In this document: positions 11,280-22,570 of the stretch, in pieces
Layout of the letters: each line of letters opens with the position of its first letter
Numbering within the stretch: position 1 is the stretch's first letter
Translations under genes and position numbers: made by a program
Notes under the pieces: model-generated
The model's database searches: none
Told to the model about the DNA's origin: nothing
The model's input: only the letters and a program-made list of their open reading frames with translations
Assembly: GCA_038496445.1 (NCBI GenBank)
Contig: JALMLS010000330.1
Coordinates: 62,001-126,000, forward strand
Source of the DNA: Trichosphaerium sp. ATCC 40318
Lineage: Eukaryota > Discosea > Flabellinia > Trichosidae
DNA: 64,000 nt
Reading direction: 5' to 3'

Positions 11280-12853
11280 ATGTGGAGATCTCTTCATTGG
11301 TTTGATCCTCCTGAGTACGATGACGAGTGTACATTAGAATTCGTTCAGGTGCGCCGACGAACTGGCCAGCGAGTTATTGACATGAATAGGTCATAACAAG
11401 GTGCGCTATCGTGTAGAGATTGCTTAATTTACGCAAACAATAAAGGCACGGCTTTCGCACGCCTGCTTCGTCCAAACTCCCTTCCTTTGTTACCGGGGCC
11501 AACTGGGAATGCGATAGCGAGCTAGAGGAATACCAGGGCTTAGATGTATCAATAGGTGATGCCAAAACGAGTTATTTTGAACACAAGAGAGCTCTCATTA
11601 CTGGTGGGACCGTAAAATCGCTAATTATTTATTAACGTTACATGTCAACAGACAAACCGCGTTTTATTGGTAGAAATTGCTTTTCTGGCGCGCTTACAAA
11701 GATTGGCGGGCTTCAGATGTCTACTTTAGGATCTCTACTAAGACGACGCTACGTGGACCAGTTACAGTTCCTCCCGCCAGTGCTAAACCCAGCGACTCTA
11801 TTCCTCAGGTATCTATTCAAAAATAAAATACACTAAACGTATCTCAGGTCTACAAATATCGCTAGAACATTTGAAACAACGTACAATGTGATGCTTGGTC
11901 TGTATCCCAGAGATTACCGCGCCCCATCACAAAGATTCACTATACACGCCCTTCGTGAAGAGGATGAGACTATGTACCCACGTAGCTCTTGTGCTAGATA
12001 CGTTCAGATGAGACGTGAATTGAGGCAAACAGAGAAAGGCCGTAACATTGTAAAGCAAACTGCTAAATACAGGCAAAAGTGGTTCTCTGGTTTGTCTGAT
12101 GAAGTAGAAAAAAAGTATTGGCAATCACGCTCTGTCGCTGGTCTTGTTAACACGTACGCCTTACTTTGCACCCAAAAACTCGTTTTTGTAGACGGACAAT
12201 TGACTTGACTGTTTGACTTTGTTAATTTTATTAAAGAGGCTGCTCTATGGTAGAAAACGGCTTATACACGCCATTGTCTGATGATATGCTTACTTTCTGG
12301 GTTAAACTTTCTGGTAAGATGTACGCTACAAACTTCGGAACGCCTGAAGGCAAAAGAATAGGTTCGTTTTTTTACCTTTTTTTTTTGGTTTGTTTGCTCT
12401 TGTTGACGTTTGAAATTTAAGGTATTGGTCGCTTTATCAATGACCTGACAACTAAAATAAAGAGCGCTTCCAGTGCTCCTAGCCCATTGCAAAGATTCCA
12501 AATATACAGCGGTCATGATAACACACTTGGTCCGCTTTTAGTTGCTCTTGGAATATTTAATGATAAACATCCACCAATGGGTTCAGCACTCATTATCGAG
12601 TTGTGGAGACGTGACTCAGACGATAAACAGTTTATTAAGATGCTGTATAATGGCAAGGTACGCCAATCAAAAATGCTAGGAAAGTGATTTGCAAGTATTA
12701 ATTTTTTTTTTAAAGGAGAAGAAACTCCCTGGAGTTGACAGCACCTATTGTCCTCTAGATATATTTTTGGATTATGCAGACGAGTGTATACCTAAAAATT
12801 ACGAAGAGGAATGCAAACCTATCGCTATCGATGAGACAGATAGAGTACATTAA
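11280..12853 (+). CDS. Histidine acid phosphatase, ACP6-like
   Basis: Histidine acid phosphatases hydrolyse phosphomonoesters through a phospho-histidine intermediate; ACP6-type members act on lysophosphatidic acid. The ATG at 11280 begins MWRSLHWFDPP and reaches EFVQ. The catalytic HGFRTP motif is at 11447-11464. Exons 11446-11603, 11652-11808, 11848-12153, 12237-12361, 12422-12657 and 12716-12853 close in phase to a TAA. Other family marks are GALTKIGGLQM with LRRRYVD, FLRSTNIARTF (second conserved Arg) and YSGHDNTLGPLL (HD proton-donor motif). The junction between exon 1 (around 11340-11360) and the exon carrying HGFRTP is not resolved: the Arg before HG needs a non-obvious donor. There is no clear signal peptide. 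The gene runs convergently toward the PH-domain gene. Confidence 0.85.
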
Positions 12854-13094
12854 CAAAAAGTCACTTTTTGTTGATAAAAATAAGAAATTTTTTTCTAATT
12901 TACATAGTGTCTTTTGTAGTGTTTCTTTCAGCTTGCATGTAATTTTACAAGCTGTGTGCTACTTTTTGATGAAGGTATATTATCATGTAGCCCATAACCA
13001 AGCTCGAAATACCCTTTTTCAGCTAAAAACCTAAGTGGAGTTAACGACGTCTACTGTGGACAAATTTTTGACTTTTTGTTTTGTTTTCTGGCGC

Positions 13095-13874
13095 TTACCA
13101 TTTTACGTCTCGGTCAAAACCATTGCTTTGTGGGCTTTGTATGTTCTCTAGTTGAGATCCTAAGCTACCAGAGCGTGTTCTTTCTTTGAGTTTATGTTTA
13201 AACCGTCGTGATCTTCTTTTTGGTGCACCTCCTTCGTGTAGCTGTTCATGCACTAAGTATGATTCTTTGCGTTCTTGTAGAATTCGACGTTTTTGTTTTG
13301 ATTTACGCCTTGACCGTCTTCTCGAGCTTGTTTCTTCGTTTACGGGTGGAATTAGTTTTGGCGGTTCGAGCTACAAAGTAGATTAGTACAAAACACGTTG
13401 TAGTGTTGTGCGTACGCTATTGCAAACTGTGTGTAATATTTCTTCCCATATATACCTGTGCTCTTGAGTTTTAGCGTAAAATACATGACGATCGCCTACA
13501 AATATCCCCTTTTGACCTTGAAGAACGCTTTTAGTGCTATGGTTCATTTTTGGCAACACACCTTTAAATTGTATGAATGTATCTCTTTTTAGCGTCACTT
13601 GTCGTAGAATAGTCTTTGACGTCTGATTATTGTAAGAAATCTAAGATTAGAAACAAGAAAAAGACCGTTTACCTTTGATTTGTATATACGCAACCTATTA
13701 CCAATAAGCTCGCCATGGTGCTTAGTTTTATTGTATTCCAGTGACAAATAGCCCGAGTAAATGCCCTAATTAGTCAAAAGTAAATAAACGGCTCTAAAAG
13801 CATCTACGTCTTACCTTTTTCTTTTCATACTGTTTAACACTAACAACTTTGGAATTATGTCGCTTCTTCCACAT
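13095..13874 (-). CDS. PH-domain protein with basic C-terminal tail
   Basis: Four exons (13874-13815, 13765-13673, 13640-13416, 13370-13095) close in phase to 217 residues. After a basic start (MWKKRHNSK), residues about 20-115 look like a pleckstrin homology domain. The first strand is GIYSGYLSLEYN, followed by GNRLRIYKSK, DTFIQFKGVLP, FVGDRHVFYAKT and the C-terminal helix YIWEEILHTVCNS. PH domains commonly bind phosphoinositides or proteins at membranes. The last exon is lysine/arginine rich (SSRRRSRRKSKQKRR), which suggests nucleic-acid or acidic-lipid binding or a nuclear signal. The exon 3 donor is GTACGC. I assign no specific pathway. Confidence 0.75.
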
Positions 13875-13958
13875 TCTTAGAGCATGTTGATTGCAGCCTG
13901 ACTTAATAAATACTATTTTTATTAAATTTATTTAAATACTAAAAGAGGAATTTTGTGG

Positions 13959-16017
13959 TTAAAATGTTATCCGTTGTGTATGAATTATATTTTTCCCTCT
14001 ATGTATATTAACTTCCATTGTTGGATTCGTACTATCTGTATTTGTAACTACAGTACTAAACATATTACCCTTAACGTCCAAAAAGAGTTGCTACAAAATA
14101 TAAGTAAAATGATTCAGCACATAGTTTGGCTCATTACCTTCTCTCCATTATTAGGATTAGATGCCCCTTCGTCCCCAAAGTCACCAAAAATAACGTCTAC
14201 AGGAGATACACTTATCTCATATAACTTTGGTCGTATCTCCCATACCGCTGAGTAGTGTCTATCAGCAGAAAAGAGAACAACATTTGATATATTATTTGAT
14301 GTTATATAATCCATTATTTCGTCCCTCTCAGTCTTGTAACTAACCCATGTATCACCGCTGTTCCAAAAACTAAAAGGTGGTCCAGAGAAGATAACCTACA
14401 GGTGGTCAAAAACGTTAAATAGCAAATAGTACACGATTTTACCTTAATGGCAGTGTCATTTGTGCTAAGCCATGTAAACAGCGCTGCTTTTTGCACACTA
14501 CCAAGCATTGTCTTTGTTGCACTTTCTGGAGCAGAAACTGGACTTCTGTAGCGTTTTGTATCGAGTACAAAGAATCCAACATTTGATGTAGCAAAAGTGT
14601 AGTAGTACACACTAGCTGCAAAATGTGGTTAGTACGAACTCAGAAAAAAGTGAGAAACAGTATACACGCACATCCAAAACTACTTGGGTTTCCATTGCCA
14701 GCGTACTCATTCCATGCTTTAATAGCTTCAGGATATGCACCTGTCTCCATTTGATCCCAATTATCTTCAATCTCATGATCGTCATCTTAAACAAAAGTTA
14801 AGCGTTAGAACAACCAAAAAATACAACATACACATGTGAAACAAGTGAGTGCTTTCAGCAAGCCCTCTGAATACTTTGTTCTTTAAATATCTTCTATACA
14901 TACGACGATAAGAGTCGACATCAGTTCCTAATAATAAAGGAATATCGGCATAAATGTAATCACCCAATCCAACAAAGAACTCGGGTTTGGAAGCTAATAA
15001 ATCATTTACCCTAAGGTAGTTGTTATTTAAAAGCTTATACAACTATTTATAGTATGCGTACCCTTCGGGACTAGCATATGGTGCTATAAAAAAACAAGAA
15101 CCAAAAGCAAATGTCATATTTCCGTTTTGAGATGGTGACGCTAATGTTGTAAACTGACGATTCACACTTCGGTCTCCATTGTCATACAAGAAATTATATG
15201 TATACGTCGTTCTTGGAGCTAATCCTGATATTGTAAGGGGTACAGTAAAGTCGTTTTCTTCAAGTATATCGACAAAACTCGTATTTCCAGTGTTGTATTC
15301 AATACTCTAGTATAAACGAAGTAAGAAATTAGCTTGAGCAGTGGAAGTTGTTGGTCTTACAACGCTTTTGTGCACTTTACTCCGCACTATAAACTTCGCA
15401 GATGTATCGGAAATAGCTAATAACTAATATCAGAAAACACGTGATAAACACGTGCTAAAGTAAAAAACCGTTGTGTTATGCGTTTGCGTACATCCTCTCA
15501 ATTCTAAATTGAGGTTGTTGTTTGGATATAACGTTGCATTGAACGTATACGAGATTGTCAATGCAAAGCATACTATTACTGTAAAGAATGCAACGCTTAT
15601 CACTGGTAAAACGTATTTTGGACGTAGTTTTGTTGCTACAAAGACAATTAAATGAGCGAAAGAATAAACTCTGAATTTGGCCAAAGTGCTTGTGCGTACA
15701 AATACTCTTATACGAGCCGAACCCGCTTACAGCGCATGTCATAATAAGGAGCAATAGCAGTACACCAGTTAGAGCAAAAATAATGTACGCAAACGGAGCG
15801 AACGGGTAGAACGCCAAGAAAGTGACAGTACTAGTATTTATTAGCGTATATGGATTATTGATGCAGTTTTTGTAAACCGAAGAGAAAAACTGATTTATAC
15901 GTCTTTAGAACGATAGTGTTGTTGTTTTTAATGCGTCACGTACACAGCCCATACTCCTAGTGTGAGTATAGCAAAAACTACAAATAATACGATCAAAGCA
16001 ATGGTTAGTAGCGGCAT
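13959..16017 (-). CDS. PhoD-type phosphatase with N-terminal membrane segments
   Basis: Ten exons (16017-15946, 15889-15700, 15635-15492, 15416-15361, 15306-15062, 15010-14832, 14785-14672, 14615-14443, 14395-14138, 14090-13959) close in phase to 520 residues. The N terminus has about three hydrophobic segments (residues 2-22; around LAFYPFAPFAYIIFALTGV; around VLPVISVAFFTVIVCF). The rest is a PhoD-family metallophosphoesterase (alkaline phosphatase/phosphodiesterase). It has an Ig-like domain (LAPRTTYTYNFLYDNGDRS) and then catalytic motifs FGSCF, GLGDYIYADIP, DDHEIEDNWD and FSADRHYSAVW. The catalytic part probably faces outside the cell or a lumen, anchored by the N-terminal helices. Exon 2 also has a longer alternative frame, which I rejected because it leaves no phase-consistent continuation. 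It is followed head-to-tail by the aspartic protease gene. Confidence 0.88.
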
Positions 16018-16239
16018 ATTGACGGCAACAGGCCTTGTTTAATTGTATTTAACAATTCCTCAAAAGGAAGGCTGTTTAAAACGCAGAAACTGAAAATAAA
16101 TCAAAATAGTAATTTTAATCTTGTTGACCAAACCATCAACGAATAGTAACTCTTAGCCAAAGATGTCGCGAATCAACCGAAATTTGAGCATTGTAAAAAA
16201 TAATGTAAGTAGTGAGCACGTGATAGGAGATAGTTTTCT

Positions 16240-16245
16240 TTTATT
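16240..16245 (-). promoter_or_regulatory. Poly(A) signal overlapping a stop codon
   Basis: The minus-strand sequence TAAATAAAAG contains the aspartic protease stop TAA (16247-16245), and AATAAA overlaps it by one base. Confidence 0.6.
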
Positions 16246-18198
16246 TAACAACTTTCTGAGCGTTTTGCAAACCCAATCTTGTTGTCCTTCCTGTTGAATA
16301 TAGTATAATAATCAAGCATGACTACATTACCGTGGATAGTTTGCGAATTGGTTCCACCATTTTCTACAAGGAGAAAATAAGTAAACACAACTTCTTGTCA
16401 GTCAATTGACTGTACTACCTCTGTATTTAAAAAACGCGCTGACATGAATAGAGCGCTTTCAAAGATAGTTTTGGAAGTGTTGTATAGAATTACGTACGGA
16501 TGGCCAAACAGTAGTTTGAAGTTGAGTTTGTTGAAAAGTTAAGCAAGTATGAACTTGGTCTAACTGTTAGAGACGCTCCTTGAAGATCAACTTGGATATC
16601 TGGGTAAGCATTTACCTGCTCTTGGGTAAGAGGGAAACACTTTCCTAAGTAGTGCATAAGAAAAACAAACAACAGCTAACAATCAGACAACTTACCTCCA
16701 AAAAGCGAGTCATTAAAATCAATACCACAAACGCCTTCCAATTTTGTTTTGTCGCATATCTTTTCCATAAGGTTGTAAATGACTTTGTATATTGCGTCTT
16801 GGACATATAACTACAAGATGTTCAAGTGAGTATCAAAAAGTCAATACGTTCGCGAATTGCTCAAACGACTTGCAAAAAGTCGCATAGATAGCAAGCGTAA
16901 CGCTGGCTAAGGATATAATCGATTGATTTGTTGCATAGAAGTTGCGAGTAAATGAATGCGTACAGAATAAGTGCCACTATCGAGAAGAGAACCACCATGC
17001 AAGTTATATATCCATGATTGAAGCCCTAAGTCTACACCTCCAACTTTCATACCCAATGTCTCCATACCATAAAACAAATGATCAACTCCATGTGGTGATG
17101 TGATATTAGTATATTGGATATCCCCGGTATACAAGCTTTCGTCAATACCTCCCTTTAATTTCGATAGTTAAGAAAAATGTAAGAATTTTTTTCGAACGTA
17201 CCAGCGTGAATTTACCTCCTACTTGATGTAAACACATTGCAAATATGTCTTCTAGTTGACCAGCCTTAACAAGAGCTTGGAACGGAGGTTCTTCACCGAA
17301 AGAAGTTATCTCTCTAACCCCAGAGTATTAGTTCTTCATGAAGGTTGAATAGGAAAAAAAATGGATTCAACAAAAGAAATAGATACCTGTATGAAAGACC
17401 CCAAATAGCGCTTATACCCTTCTCACCGCCAGGGAATGTAATATTCATTGTTTCAATGGCACCAAAGGCAACAGATGTTGATAAATCAGTACCAACGACG
17501 CCGAATTTATCAGTGTAAATGTGACCTTCCATAACACAAACTTGGTTTGGATCTAACTCAAAATATGTTACTAACATGACTTTGATATCAACCGTTTTCC
17601 TTACCTGGCGCGCACGTGACATACTGATTATAGAACTCACACCTCTTGTTTTCATCACATTTCTTGCACGAAATCTCAGGGCTTGTACATGTCACGAATT
17701 TGACACCTTGAGAATCCAATGGTTCGTATTCAATCTCTTTAACTTTATTACAACCTTTACATTTCTTGGTTGTGACCAAAAAGTCAGCGCTTCTAAAAAG
17801 GGTGATTGTTAACTAAAAAGCTTATTTTCACGAATGAGCTACTTTACCCGCTATCTAACAATGCGTAGACTGTTTGAGGTGGCGTTCCAACAGTAACTGC
17901 GGCATAATACGCGCCCTTAAGAAAAGTCAGTTGACAAAGCAGTGTTGGGGCAAAATCAATGCGAATGAGGCTGTAGTAAGCTAATACAACTTAAATATAC
18001 ATAACATACCGTTGGTGTCCATGTAATCGATCCTCCGGCAGGTACAGTGTGTCCGCTACCTCGTACACCGTAGCTACGTTGTGGGGCTTTCAAGTGCGCT
18101 TGTTCGACGCCCATTCTTACCAATGGAAACGTGACAGGCTTTAAGCTAAAACATATACTTATCAACGCTAATAGAATGACGTAGAGACGAGTTGCCAT
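16245..18198 (-). CDS. Secreted pepsin-like aspartic protease (A1 family)
   Basis: Nine exons (18198-18010, 17915-17848, 17792-17605, 17570-17387, 17313-17202, 17152-16964, 16810-16696, 16644-16498, 16363-16245) close in phase to 436 residues. MATRLYVILLALISICF is a signal peptide. The first catalytic motif ALLDSGSADF is rebuilt across an exon junction (pepsins have DTG; DSG is tolerated in the family). The second is SLLDSGTYSLYVQ, and the C-terminal fold ends with GNVVMLDYYTIFN and KIGFA. A cysteine-rich insert after the first motif (CKGCNKVKE, CTSPEISCKKC, EFYNQYVTCAP) recalls plant- and protist-type A1 proteases. Intron 3 is only 34 bp. It is probably active in an acidic compartment or outside the cell. 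A possible extra exon at 16419-16455 would create a stop and is skipped here. Confidence 0.92.
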
Positions 18199-18550
18199 AT
18201 CTGTTACAACTATGAATTCGTACAAGTTCTAAAAAAGGAAAATTACAATTGCCACGTGCACGCAAAAGACACGTAACGTACTTATTAAAAACATGAGATA
18301 TTGATAATGCAAGCCAGGCAAATGACATACACGACAATCGTTATCGGCACAGTTTGTAGGCGTTAAATTGTAGTTCACAAAGTGACTTAGCCTTACAGTC
18401 TATTTACTGAAGCCGGGTGTTCACGGCTTCATAAACGTGGTACACCCATTGTGAAAGCGTGACTTATTAGCGTTCATTATTGTCCCACAGTGGGAACAGT
18501 TTTGGAAGAGTCTAAAAGTCAACCTTCAGTCATGTTTACAAGTTTTCGAA
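18199..18550. other. Short divergent promoter region
   Basis: 352 bp between the divergent aspartic protease and F-box genes. It contains a CACGTG (18255-18260) and no coding frame I can support. It presumably serves as a shared bidirectional promoter. Confidence 0.45.
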
Positions 18551-20393
18551 ATGAGCGCCAAAAGGATGAACGGTGGTTTGAATAGCGATGCCATGAATTC
18601 AGAGCTACTACGCTTACCAATGGAGATTATTGATCATTTTACAACTTGGCTAGCACCACACCATGTCATTTCGCTAACTACTTGCTGTAAAACGCTTACG
18701 CCACTATACGACGATGTTGTGCGTGAATCTTTGACAACCTTTAACGCTTTATGCCCAATATAGCATAAAAAGCACTAAACTAGCATTTTCCCGCTCATGT
18801 TAACTCAAATTCGCAGAATACTTGGAAAAAACTCGCTAGGCGTTATTTTGTTACAGAAGGTCTCGATAAACCCGGTTTGGACGCTAAACAAGCGCGAGCG
18901 ATTGTTAAAACGATAACTTATCGTCATTGCGACCAACATGTCTTGTACATTATTGCTTCAGTCAAGACGTCACCTGCTGTTCTTGGTAACTCAACCCTTT
19001 TGTATTACGATTGACTAAGACTATTAGATCTCATTTTTAAGTCACTTGAACCCATGATGTGGAAGAGACTGATTATGGTTAAAAATGGGTGTACTGTTGA
19101 AGAAAAAAAAGGACAAAGAAGATCAAGGCGTCTTACGCAAGTTGCTGCTTCTAAAAATGCAAAGAGTAGAGAAGATATCATTGCAGACGCAAAGAAAATA
19201 AGCCCTGATATATCAACTCTGTTACTTGATATTAACACTGACGATGGCGATGAAGACACGTATACAATGAAAGTGTCTCTGCTCCATGAGGTTAGGCACT
19301 GCTAATCTTGGTTTTTTCGTATTTTTTTGTTGCTAACTTCCTGATTAGGCACTTCCTCATGTATCACGTGAAAAAATGCTTGTACCTAACTACTGGAATT
19401 TAACCGCTACAATGAAGCTTGAAATTGATGAAAAAGACCGCAACCCAAAAGAGGATCACATTAACGTTTTTAAAGAAAAATTTGGAGTATCTTGGAGAAT
19501 GTCTGATGATACGTGGACAACAGATTCTTGGTTTGGTGGGTTCCACGATGAGTTTACTTCAGAACTTGGAAGACGTGCAGCTTTAGAAGTAGGCGATTCA
19601 GGTGCGTTTGTGGTTAAAGCTACAGCAATACTAATTTAACTACAAGAGAATTTGTTGCGTGAAGGTATCTCGATTGGAATGAGCGAAACACACTTTCAGA
19701 AAACTGATTTTGGGAAGAGTTTCAAAAAAGGATATATGAGCTACTCGAAACCATGTACGTTGTCATGTTTGGTAACATAAAAAGACTGCTTGAGCTTATT
19801 TTCTTTACCTTATAGACGTATTTTTTGGCGTATGTGGTACATACCATGCTGTCTTTAATGGAAAAAGGTTGAATCGTGTGAGATTCCAATGTGAATGCTA
19901 TGATGCCAAAAACATTTCACAGACATTCATTGAGGAGATGCTTAACAAAACAAAGGCCATTGTGCGCTATTCTACCCGGAAATTTCACCAAGCTAATCTT
20001 ATATCAGATTGCATCTGTGAGGAAAGAGAAAGTGAAGAAACCTACAAGTATCAAGGATTCAACTGTGCGAATTTTAGTTTCTTTGTTACGCTGTTCTAAA
20101 GCTCAGCGTAGATTGCTCAAGTAAGATGGGATTTTACCGAAACTATTTCAATGTTCGAGGAAGGTGTTAGAACATATGGATGGGGAATGTTTAAGCATCA
20201 ACCACCTGTTAACCTAGAGAAGGCTGAATGGCCAGGAGTATGTCAAATTTTGTTAACAGCACAAAAGAAATTATGCTATTTTAAGTTACCTTACTTATAC
20301 TCGCTCTAGACTAAAGTAGTGATGTATTTACATGGAAGCAAGTATGGAGGAACTTATCAAATGACTCTCGCTTATGAGAAAGGATCAGCGTAA
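18551..20393 (+). CDS. F-box protein, multi-exon
   Basis: Starts MSAKRMNGGLNSDAM. Residues about 20-65 form an F-box (LLRLPMEIIDHFTTWL, then CCKTLTPLYDDVNTWKKLARR), with the W rebuilt across the first splice (18718 to 18817). Exons 18551-18718, 18817-18985, 19028-19290, 19349-19601, 19647-19754 and then about 19817 onward are phase consistent. After them come a 31- or 46-bp intron (donor GTGCGC near 19961), an intron ending CGTAG near 20114 and a GTATGT intron near 20240, reaching the TAA at 20391-20393. The rest is an unrecognised globular region (DDTWTTDSWFGGFHDEF, SIGMSETHFQKTDFG, VFFGVCGTYHAVFNGK, YLHGSKYGGTYQM) that is probably the substrate-recognition part. SKP1 binding is inferred from the F-box only. 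Confidence 0.8.
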
Positions 20394-20524
20394 ACATCTC
20401 ATGTATCATCCATAGATAGTAAGTCAGTTTGAAATAAAAACAGCGTCATGAGATGTAACGCCTTTATGTTCTTGCTCGGGTACATATTATTGGGAAAACC
20501 ACACAATACAAGCTCAGCCAACTA

Positions 20525-20580
20525 CCCAATGATATGGCGCATATGTATTAGAGAAGGCTCAACACGTGGCCAAGTTAGAG
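20525..20580 (-). repeat. Possible relic of a desaturase exon
   Basis: The plus-strand text CAACACGTGGCCAAG, preceded by ATGGCGCAT, resembles the desaturase exon at 20927-21061 (GTGGCGCATTGTG ... CAACACGTGGCCAAG), including order and orientation. It is shorter and broken. It may be a truncated local duplication. Confidence 0.35.
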
Positions 20581-20625
20581 GGGTTTTTTGGATTAAAAAT
20601 ATTTGATGAAAAAGAGTGGTTAGTT

Positions 20626-20631
20626 TTTATT
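20626..20631 (-). promoter_or_regulatory. Poly(A) signal of desaturase
   Basis: AATAAA begins one base after the TAA stop (20634-20632) of the desaturase. Confidence 0.55.
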
Positions 20632-22570
20632 TTACTCTAATTTGTATAGAATAGCGCTTTCTTTTCTGTCACCCATTATACGTAAGTAATCAAAGTGATT
20701 ACATAACGCATCCCAGTATGTACGCTTATAATTATATGGTACATTATGTTTTTTGCACATCTCCTTTACAATAGGTGCAATTTCAGCGTAGAATCCTTGT
20801 GAAACGCCTGGAAATAGATGGTGCTCAATCTAATGTATATCGTCAGTAACATTCTAGGTTATAGTAGATTGGTAGACCAAAACAAGAAAGAGTAACTGCA
20901 ATAGAAGTGAAGAAACAAGTGCGTACTTGATAGTTTAGAGCGCCTGTAAAGAATGTTGTGATTGGTGAGTCGTGAGCATAGTCCAACGAAGTGGCGCATT
21001 GTGCTTTAGCCCAGTCATGATCAACTACGCCAGTAGAAGGATCAACACGTGGCCAAGATGTCTAACCAAATGTAAGCACAAAACCCGATAAAACAAAAAA
21101 AAAAACACGTGGTACCTCAGGCATCAAGTGATTGACTTGGAAGCTGAACGCCAAGTAATAACTGAGCATGAAATCTAAATAGATTCCTTTAGCGGCAAGA
21201 ACGAATAGAAGCTGTTGCAAAGACACGACGTTACCTGATACTATCCACAACATAAGTACATGAGGTAAACTAATGAAGAAAGAAGGAATAATAAATCGGT
21301 AAATAAACCAAAATAATTTTCCTCCAAGCATAAAGAATGTATCCATTGCATCTGCAGGGTTCATTTCTATAGATCCATTTATTCTTTGGACAAAAAACAT
21401 GAACATATCTGTGAAAAAAAGGGTCAAAAGTGTGTTAAGAGATCATGACGTTGTACCATCAATTCTGAACTTAGTACTTAGAAGCCCATATAGAATTGGA
21501 GCGTAAATGTGTTGGTACTTATATCTGTCAAAAAATCCTTGGTTGTGCTTTATACGCCTTGGTACAATGTGAGTAAAAGCAATAAAGCAGCGCACTTTAC
21601 CTAAAATCGACTGGATGCGCAGTCAAACAATCAGGATCAACAGACTCTCCACAACCTGCACAACTAAATAAGGAATTTACCATAGTATTTCGGCTTGTAC
21701 CGTTTGTGTTGCCAAGGCGCTCATCCAGAGTGTTTGTGTATGGGTGATGTCCAAGTAAGTGCTGGTGATACCAGCTGTAGTGCGAACCTCCAGTTGCTAC
21801 GTAAACGTTAAGAGAAGGCAATCGTTGGCAACGAAGCATAAAAAAGAGTATTGAATGCACACCGTGGGATTTGAACCCACGCGGGACGAATCCCATATGG
21901 ACCTGAACCATACACCTTAACCACTCGGTCAGATGTGCCTTAACAGTTTATGCTAAGGTAATCTGTGTGATGTGGCTGAAAAGTCAACGGTTGGTGGCTT
22001 CCATGAGTGTACAGCTCAAAGAGCACGTGTGTTGATATCGTGTACTTACCAAAGTCAAACTGAGCGCCAATAAGTCGCCAAAGAAGTGGGCTTTTTGTGC
22101 AAGAAGAGTGCCCAGCGTCGTGTAAGTTTACAAGCCCTAGCACAAGGTTACTCAAGTGGCTTTTTTAGAGATCAAATGTTTAAAATTGCCTTACCACAAT
22201 GTGCTTGACAGAACGTTAAAAGTGTCATTGTGCTGTTAAAAAAAAATAAGAAATAACAATTGATTATTGTAACCGTACACCACGTAAGCTAGAACGATGT
22301 TATCGTTCATAATTAGCCATACCTTTGGTTGTGTTAGCAGCTAAATTCGCTTATTAAAGTGTCACTATAACGCACTGATAGATAGAAGAAGGCGAATACA
22401 CCAACGAAGTTGAATAGCATTTTTAACATCGTAAAGTAGTGTACTTTAGGGTCTTGGCCTGTTTTCTTGAAATACTGGTCTACCTTGCGTTTGAGTTCAA
22501 TGTAAAAATTTGACATAGGAGGAAAGACAGGAGTGGCCTTGTATTTGTTAGAAAACGTGTTAGCAGACAT
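20632..22570 (-). CDS. Membrane fatty-acid desaturase (front-end/acyl-CoA type)
   Basis: Introduces a double bond into acyl chains at the ER membrane with a di-iron centre. Exons 22570-22376, 22288-22281 (an 8-nt microexon), 22232-22195, 22136-22050, 21796-21601, 21524-21457, 21408-21116, 21061-20927 and 20829-20632 close in phase to 405 residues. The three histidine boxes are present: LVNLHDAGHSS (HDxxH), WYHQHLLGHHPYTN (HxxxHH) and NYQIEHHLFPG (QIEHH, with Q and I on different exons). Hydrophobic spans lie near MLFNFVGVFAFFYL, LLTFCQAHCGLV, FIIPSFFISLPHVL and LLFVLAAKGIYLDF. There is no N-terminal cytochrome b5 domain, so it resembles the bacterial/algal linoleoyl-CoA desaturase-like group rather than b5 fusions. 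Intron 4 (21797-22049) carries a tRNA-Leu gene. Confidence 0.9.
21840..21845 (-). terminator. Pol III T-tract terminator of tRNA-Leu
   Basis: Six consecutive Ts on the minus strand, 10 nt past the discriminator base of the tRNA. Confidence 0.7.
21856..21938 (-). tRNA. tRNA-Leu (anticodon CAG)
   Basis: The acceptor stem GCACATC pairs with GGTGTGC (one G-U). The D-arm reads TGACCGAGTGGTTAAGG (A box). The anticodon stem TATGG/CCATA encloses the loop TTCAGGT, giving anticodon CAG. A long variable arm (TGGGA-TTC-GTCCC) marks a class II tRNA, and the T-arm GTGGG-TTCAAAT-CCCAC supplies the B box. No CCA is encoded. It lies entirely inside intron 4 of the desaturase gene and on the same strand. Confidence 0.93.

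Noticed and set aside
15476-15817. Longer 113-codon frame in the PhoD N-terminal region
   Set aside because: It does not connect in phase to any downstream PhoD exon; the alternative frame splices cleanly at GTACGC donors and keeps the hydrophobic span.
16419-16455. Possible 37-nt exon in the aspartic protease
   Set aside because: Including it brings a stop codon before the C-terminal lobe; skipping it gives CLAIQNGGTNSQ in frame.
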